Of a stretch of 34,039 bases of DNA, positions 29,991 to 34,039 are shown piece by piece. A program made the position numbers and the translations under genes. The notes under the pieces are model-generated. The model was not told the origin of the DNA. It worked only from the letters and a program-made list of their open reading frames with translations, and made no database searches. Source of the DNA: Chthoniobacterales bacterium. GTDB lineage: Bacteria > Verrucomicrobiota > Verrucomicrobiia > Chthoniobacterales > UBA6821. Numbering within the stretch: the first letter of the stretch is position 1; the number at the start of each line of letters is the position of its first letter. Location: NCBI GenBank assembly GCA_026461395.1, contig JAPJNA010000004.1:1-34039 (forward strand), in the 5' to 3' direction.

Positions 29991-32273
29991 TTAGAACTGA
30001 ACCTGAACGCCGACATACCAGTTGCGTGGCATGGCCGGGTCGATGCCGGTCTGTGTGATCCGGGTCGTGTACTTCAGGTCGAAGAGATTATTGATGCCTC
30101 CGATAACGCTGAGACGGTCTTTAAGGAGGTTCACCTCATAGGTGAAGTCCCAGACATTGTAGGCCGGCATCAGGTATTGCTGCGTGTTGTTGTCGTTGCC
30201 ATAGGCGGCCGCACTAAACGTGGTAAGCAGTCCCAATTTGAGACGATCGCGCCAGTTGTAGAGAGCGCCGAGGCGCAGGAGGTAGTTGGGGGTATACTGC
30301 GGGGTCTTGCCCTGGTACTGGCCGCTCGTATAAGTCCCCTGCTGGAGTGTGTAGCCCATCGTGAAGAGCATGGATCCGTAGGTATCGACGAGGCTGTGGA
30401 TGTTGGCCGTCCCTCCCTTCTTGATGTCGCCGGGGCCATCCTGCCGCTGGGCGGAAGGAGTCTTGCGGACCTCGTCCGCCAGCCCCACAAAATCCAGCTG
30501 GAGCATGTTATCCCATCCGATCGTGGAGGAATTTCCGATGGTCTGGATGACGGTGGTGCTTGGCGTCGGATTGACCGAACCAACCTGATTGTAGAAGTTC
30601 AGGACAAAGTAGCTACTCTGCCAGGCCAGCCAAGGGCGGGGATTGCCGCGGAATCCCCCCTCGTAATTCCAGGCGATGCTGGGCTGGAGGTTATTAGGAA
30701 CGAAAACGTTGGGTGCGTTGGGGATGGCCTGGCTGAAAGTGACTGGCTTGTAGGATTGCGAGGCATTCCCATAGGCAGTGATCCAGTCATTGAACTTATA
30801 CTCGGCCCCGAATCCCGGAAGAGGAACGAAGGCGTAGTTGCTCTCGTCGGAAAGAGGGGTTCCCACCTGACTTTTGGCAACGTTCACGCTCTCGTTGATC
30901 GTCTGCCAAATGTTCTCGAAGCGCACGGCGGGGATGAACTGGAACTTCCCGAAGACAAAGCGGTTCTCGACGAAGAGGGAGGCGTACCAGTTCTGGCGCC
31001 AACTTTGGTTAGAGAGCGTGCCCGTCGCGGCCCAAGGCTGGGCGCCAGTCTGTTGGTTCAAGGGTGACTGGTTGTTGTAAAGCATCGCCCCTCCCGTGAT
31101 CGTGTGGGTATTACCCAGCCAGTCGTAATCGTAGCGCAACTGGGGAAGCAGGCCGAATGTGTAGAACTGCTGGTTCTGGATCTGGTTGCTCTGCGCCGCC
31201 TTTCCGGTCGGGATCGTTCCGAATCCACCCCCATTCTGGCGCGCACTCCATCGTCCGTAGTAGTTCCACCATCCGCGGAAGCTGAAGAAGGCATGGTCAC
31301 TCAGGTCATTTTCATGGATGATCGAGGCGGCATAACGGACGATGTGCAGGTTGTCGTAGAAGCGTGACGTGCCGGTTGGATTGGAATTCCAGTTCACGGC
31401 ATTGGTTGCTGTTGATTGGGTCAGTCCTCCGGGTTCCTGAATGTAGTTCTGGTAAGCATCGATGGTGAGGTAAGTACGCTTCGTCGTCTTCGCGCCCCAG
31501 GCCAGCGTGCCACTCCAATTATTCGCGGTCCAGGCGCTGTTGGCTTGACGGAATCCGTCGGTCTGGCGGTGGTTGTAGTAGCCGTAGTAGCCGAGTTGGT
31601 CCACGGTTCCACCCAGCTCGGTGAAGTTCGCGAAATAGTTGAAGCTACCCACCGTATTGAGTGAGCGGATCCGGAACGGGGTGTCAAGAGGCGGCTTCTC
31701 CATGATGTAGTTCACCGCGCCGCCGGGTTGTGGCCCGTAGAGGAGCGCCGCCCCGCCCCTCACGATCTCCAGTCGCTTCACCCCGTCAATCGGCGGTGTA
31801 TAGTAGGCTTCCGGGTATCCGAACATGTCGGCATGGATAGGGATCCCATCTTTCATCACCTGCATGAATTTCATGCGGTCAGGGGGAAGTCCCCGCGTGC
31901 CGATGCTCACCAGCGGTGTTGACTCTTCGGAAAGCACCACTCCAGCCGTAGTTTGGAGGGCTTGGCGGTAGTTGTTATTATTAATCTGCGGGAGGAGATT
32001 GGGATCGATGTTGTCAGTCCTCTTGCCCGCAAAGATCTCGGCTCCCTCGACATCGGGAAGGAAAGGTGTGTTTTCCGGCGGCTGAAGCCTCTCGATGACA
32101 TTCACTTCTTCGAGTTGCGCGGCCGTTGCCCCGTTGGTAGTTTCAGCCTTTTCGATCAGATTCACGACGGCTGGCTCGGCACCGAGAGTGCCAGATGGCA
32201 AAAGAAGCAGTGCCGCCAGAGACACAAGGAATCGAGAGAACGTCCACACGGTTGGGTGGTTGATCAGATTCAT
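29991..32273 (-). CDS. TonB-dependent outer-membrane receptor, FecA-like
   Basis: The protein of about 760 residues begins with a signal peptide (FLVSLAALLLLPSGTLGAEP). A TonB-box-like segment and plug domain follow (QALQTTAGVVLSEESTPLVSIGTRG, then RLEIVRGGAALLYGPQPGGAVNYI). The rest is a beta-barrel ending in the typical aromatic terminus (YVGVQVQF) after NLFDLKYTTRITQTG. It should import a ferric chelate, and ferric citrate or a siderophore are candidates. The ATG at 32273 places the signal peptide at the normal position; ATGs at 32291 and 32318 are alternatives. A near-perfect Fur-box-like palindrome lies about 50 bp upstream. Confidence 0.92.
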   Translation of the reverse strand: MNLINHPTVWTFSRFLVSLAALLLLPSGTLGAEPAVVNLIEKAETTNGATAAQLEEVNVIERLQPPENTPFLPDVEGAEIFAGKRTDNIDPNLLPQINNNNYRQALQTTAGVVLSEESTPLVSIGTRGLPPDRMKFMQVMKDGIPIHADMFGYPEAYYTPPIDGVKRLEIVRGGAALLYGPQPGGAVNYIMEKPPLDTPFRIRSLNTVGSFNYFANFTELGGTVDQLGYYGYYNHRQTDGFRQANSAWTANNWSGTLAWGAKTTKRTYLTIDAYQNYIQEPGGLTQSTATNAVNWNSNPTGTSRFYDNLHIVRYAASIIHENDLSDHAFFSFRGWWNYYGRWSARQNGGGFGTIPTGKAAQSNQIQNQQFYTFGLLPQLRYDYDWLGNTHTITGGAMLYNNQSPLNQQTGAQPWAATGTLSNQSWRQNWYASLFVENRFVFGKFQFIPAVRFENIWQTINESVNVAKSQVGTPLSDESNYAFVPLPGFGAEYKFNDWITAYGNASQSYKPVTFSQAIPNAPNVFVPNNLQPSIAWNYEGGFRGNPRPWLAWQSSYFVLNFYNQVGSVNPTPSTTVIQTIGNSSTIGWDNMLQLDFVGLADEVRKTPSAQRQDGPGDIKKGGTANIHSLVDTYGSMLFTMGYTLQQGTYTSGQYQGKTPQYTPNYLLRLGALYNWRDRLKLGLLTTFSAAAYGNDNNTQQYLMPAYNVWDFTYEVNLLKDRLSVIGGINNLFDLKYTTRITQTGIDPAMPRNWYVGVQVQF

Positions 32274-32322
32274 GGGTTGGAGTGAATACATGAGATTGAG
32301 ATCCAATCGCAATAACAAAATT

Positions 32323-32341
32323 GAGAATGCGTCTCATTCTC
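32323..32341 (-). promoter_or_regulatory. Candidate Fur box upstream of the FecA-like gene
   Basis: GAGAATGCGTCTCATTCTC (32323-32341) has perfect 7-bp arms (GAGAATG and CATTCTC) around a 5-bp centre. That is the 7-5-7 layout of the E. coli Fur consensus GATAATGATAATCATTATC, with arms differing mainly at the third base. It lies 49 bp before the receptor ATG. Confidence 0.65.
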
Positions 32342-32415
32342 TAGTGTAACTCTCTATTCATTTCGTTGGAGATCGCACATGTTACGCCGCCACTACCCAG
32401 CGCAAGTAACTTGGA

Positions 32416-33105
32416 TCAGCGTTCTCGGATATCGAAATTGTATGGGATAGCCACTGTGTCAGGAAGGGGAACGCCGAGCAGAGTCTTGGGATAGTAAGTC
32501 GATGAGCGTGCGGCATGCACGGCGGCAGCATCCAGAATTAAATTCCCGCTCGAAGTAGTCACCGCCGCAGCCGTGGCTTGCCCGAGGGCGTTAACCTGCA
32601 CGGTGACCAAGACGCGGCCGAGTTTACGCGCAGCCAGCGCAGAGGGAGGATAGGAGGGGGTGACACGGTGCTTCCACGATGCATGGGATCGATCCTTTCC
32701 GGATCCAGCCGGTGGGCGCGAAGCGATCGGGGAAGATGTTATGGGGGCTTGAGCAGCGGTTGGCATCGTGCTGGAAAGGGGTTTGGATGTGACCGGTCGC
32801 GGGGTTGGCTTCACGGCAGGCGTTGGCTGCGGCTCGGTTGCCATCGCTTCCGGTACAGGTTCAAGTTCCGACTTTGTAAGTGGATCTGCGGGCTTCTCGG
32901 TCTGGGGTGGAGGTGCCTTGCGCTGAAACTCTTCCTTCACCGTATCAATCGGGGCAGCGGGATGTTGCTCCTCGGCGATCTCGATCTCGACAGCTGGAGG
33001 CTCTTGATTATCGATGAGGGCGGGCTGGGTTCGAGTCCATGCCCAGAGGATCGTCCCGTGAATCAGCAAGGCCACCAGAAAATAGACCGGAAACTCCCGG
33101 TTCAT
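32416..33105 (-). CDS. tonB: TonB energy-transducing protein
   Basis: The 229-residue protein has an N-terminal membrane anchor (FPVYFLVALLIHGTILWAW), a Pro/Glu/Lys-rich periplasmic spacer (residues about 35-130) and a C-terminal TonB domain. That domain holds TPSYPPSALAARKLGRVLVTVQVNALGQ and ends DTVAIPYNFDIRER. It couples the proton-driven ExbB-ExbD motor to outer-membrane receptors. Its ATG overlaps the exbD stop by one base, so the two are translated together. The receptor gene follows 142 bp downstream. Confidence 0.92.
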   Translation of the reverse strand: MNREFPVYFLVALLIHGTILWAWTRTQPALIDNQEPPAVEIEIAEEQHPAAPIDTVKEEFQRKAPPPQTEKPADPLTKSELEPVPEAMATEPQPTPAVKPTPRPVTSKPLSSTMPTAAQAPITSSPIASRPPAGSGKDRSHASWKHRVTPSYPPSALAARKLGRVLVTVQVNALGQATAAAVTTSSGNLILDAAAVHAARSSTYYPKTLLGVPLPDTVAIPYNFDIRER

Positions 33106-33560
33106 TACCTAGTCTTTGCCGGCAGAGCGGAGGTCGTCGCGGAACCACCCGTCGCCTTAGTCTGGATGGCGATCCTGCGGATGCCGAGACGCCTTGCCGT
33201 ATCGAGCACGTGGACTGCGGTGCCAAAGCTGGAATCGGTATCCCCGCTGATCAGGAGCCGAGGGTCGGGATCCGCCGACTGGAGATCCCGTAGAGCCGCC
33301 TCTAAAGCCGAGGAAGGGATGGTCTGGCGATCCACCGCGATCTCTCCGCCACGGGTGAGGGTGACGAGGTGGGTCTCACCGCGGTCCTGCGGTTGAGCGG
33401 TGGTGGCTCCCGGAAGGTTCACCGGGATCCCCTTGTTCTTCACCATGGAGAGTGAAACCATGACGAAGGTCGCCAGCAGGAAGAACATGATGTCGATCAG
33501 CGGGATGATCTCGATGCGCGCTTTTCTACGAGCCCCGAGAGATGGGATGACAACAGGCAT
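33105..33560 (-). CDS. exbD: ExbD/TolR-type proton-motor subunit
   Basis: The 151-residue protein has a short cytoplasmic N-terminus, a single transmembrane helix with the essential aspartate Asp23 (IPLIDIMFFLLATFVMVSL), and a periplasmic domain. This is the classic ExbD layout. Together with ExbB it converts proton flow into TonB movement. tonB overlaps its stop. A 7-bp tandem array (33581-33608) lies between it and exbB, 20 bp before the ATG. Confidence 0.93.
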   Translation of the reverse strand: MPVVIPSLGARRKARIEIIPLIDIMFFLLATFVMVSLSMVKNKGIPVNLPGATTAQPQDRGETHLVTLTRGGEIAVDRQTIPSSALEAALRDLQSADPDPRLLISGDTDSSFGTAVHVLDTARRLGIRRIAIQTKATGGSATTSALPAKTR

Positions 33561-33580
33561 CTGCAGTGTTATTTGCTGTT

Positions 33581-33608
33581 GGTTATCGGTTATCGGCTAT
33601 CGGCTATC
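33581..33608 (-). repeat. 7-bp tandem array upstream of exbD
   Basis: Units GGTTATC (33581-33587), GGTTATC (33588-33594), GGCTATC (33595-33601) and GGCTATC (33602-33608) occupy the gap between exbB and exbD. The array begins 20 bp before the exbD ATG as read on the minus strand. Confidence 0.88.
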
Positions 33609-33613
33609 ATCAG

Positions 33614-34039
33614 CTATTCGCCACCGCGTGCCCCACCCCGGACAAGCAGGATCTCCAGACGGTTGCCCGCCTCCTCCAACTCGGCGCGGGCTTCTTCCAT
33701 GCGGGCGTTGAGGTAGTTAAAGGGCAGCAGGGCCATGATGGCCACCAGCAGGCCGAAAGCCGTGGCAATCAGGGCTTCTGCAATCCCGCCCGTGATAGCA
33801 GCTGGGGCATCGAGCTCGCCGGCGATCAGACCGAAGCTCCGAATCATCCCCATCACCGTGCCAAGTAATCCAAGCAACGGCGCGATGGTGATCGCCGTGT
33901 CAAGGAGCGGAAGTCCTCGGTTGAATTTCTTCAGTTCAAGTGAGCTGGCGGCAAGCAGGGCGGATGTGTAACTGGTGTCGCGTTCACGAAGCGCCGCGGT
34001 AACTACTTTGGCCATGGAGTCGGTGGATTTCTCACCCAC
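33614..34039 (-). CDS. exbB: ExbB/TolQ-type proton-channel subunit (5' part cut by window edge)
   Basis: The visible 141 residues contain the two conserved C-terminal helices of MotA/TolQ/ExbB proteins: LPLLDTAITIAPLLGLLGTVMGMI with a following ITGGIAEALIATAFGLLVAI. An amphipathic C-terminus (LNARMEEARAELEEAGNRLE) follows. The Met at the very edge is probably internal, since ExbB proteins have a further N-terminal helix. It forms the motor complex with ExbD and feeds TonB in the next genes. Confidence 0.9.
   Translation of the reverse strand: MGEKSTDSMAKVVTAALRERDTSYTSALLAASSLELKKFNRGLPLLDTAITIAPLLGLLGTVMGMIRSFGLIAGELDAPAAITGGIAEALIATAFGLLVAIMALLPFNYLNARMEEARAELEEAGNRLEILLVRGGARGGE

Noticed and set aside
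29901-31067. Long plus-strand open frame (388 codons) opposite the receptor gene
   Set aside because: It is antisense to a clearly recognised FecA-like receptor and has no family resemblance; long antisense frames are expected at this GC content.

Overview
The window looks like a chromosomal segment of a Gram-negative bacterium, most probably a member of the Verrucomicrobiota. That assignment is an inference from protein style, gene order (tyrA-aroA-cmk-plsC) and the mix of Gram-negative envelope genes (Lol ABC ATPase, heptosyltransferase-type GT9, TonB/ExbB/ExbD) with weak or absent Shine-Dalgarno sequences. It was not checked against a database. Housekeeping genes are tightly packed on both sides of one clear accessory insert.

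Layout. (1) 1-8253: an RRM RNA-binding protein cut by the window edge, a small lipoprotein, then a plus-strand run of aromatic amino acid (tyrA, aroA), nucleotide (cmk) and phospholipid (plsC) genes, an ABC-2 exporter pair, and a fused homocysteine methyltransferase/methylenetetrahydrofolate reductase. (2) 8549-15011: a 6.4 kb integrated element bounded by perfect 43-bp direct repeats. It carries a tyrosine integrase, a TOPRIM-primase/SF3-helicase fusion, two small HTH proteins in divergent orientation, an HNH nuclease and a lipoprotein cargo gene. No capsid, portal or terminase gene is visible, so it resembles a P4-like or PICI-like phage satellite. It sits inside tRNA-Arg(UCU) in an unusual way: the element supplies the 5' half of the tRNA gene, and the displaced original 5' half remains at the left end. 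(3) 15062-23655: envelope and general genes (GT9, WalJ-like MBL hydrolase, DUF2752 protein, GYF/Yip1-like membrane protein, lolD, YbgC-like thioesterase, trxB, GT4, GNAT) ending in dprA. (4) 23720-26395: a type IA topoisomerase III-like gene whose original lysine-rich 3' tail seems to survive in frame downstream of a newer stop. (5) 26554-34039: a minus-strand iron block. It holds a 45-residue FeoB-associated Cys-rich membrane protein, a FeoA-FeoB fusion, Fur, a FecA-like TonB-dependent receptor, TonB, ExbD and partial ExbB. Two Fur-box-like palindromes sharing the same core precede the feoAB fusion and the receptor.

The two most unusual signals are these. First, the satellite-like element reconstitutes a tRNA from its 5' side and has paired 12-bp-spaced CTTGCACA sites at both ends, which are candidate integrase arm sites. 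Second, degenerate 7-bp tandem arrays recur a few bases to about 20 bases upstream of start codons at six genes (GYF/Yip1, ybgC-like, trxB, dprA, topB, exbD). Five of the six read as pyrimidine-rich repeats (TTTCAGC, TTTCAGG, TTCAGGT, CTTTTCA, AGTCTTC) in the sense direction of the downstream gene.
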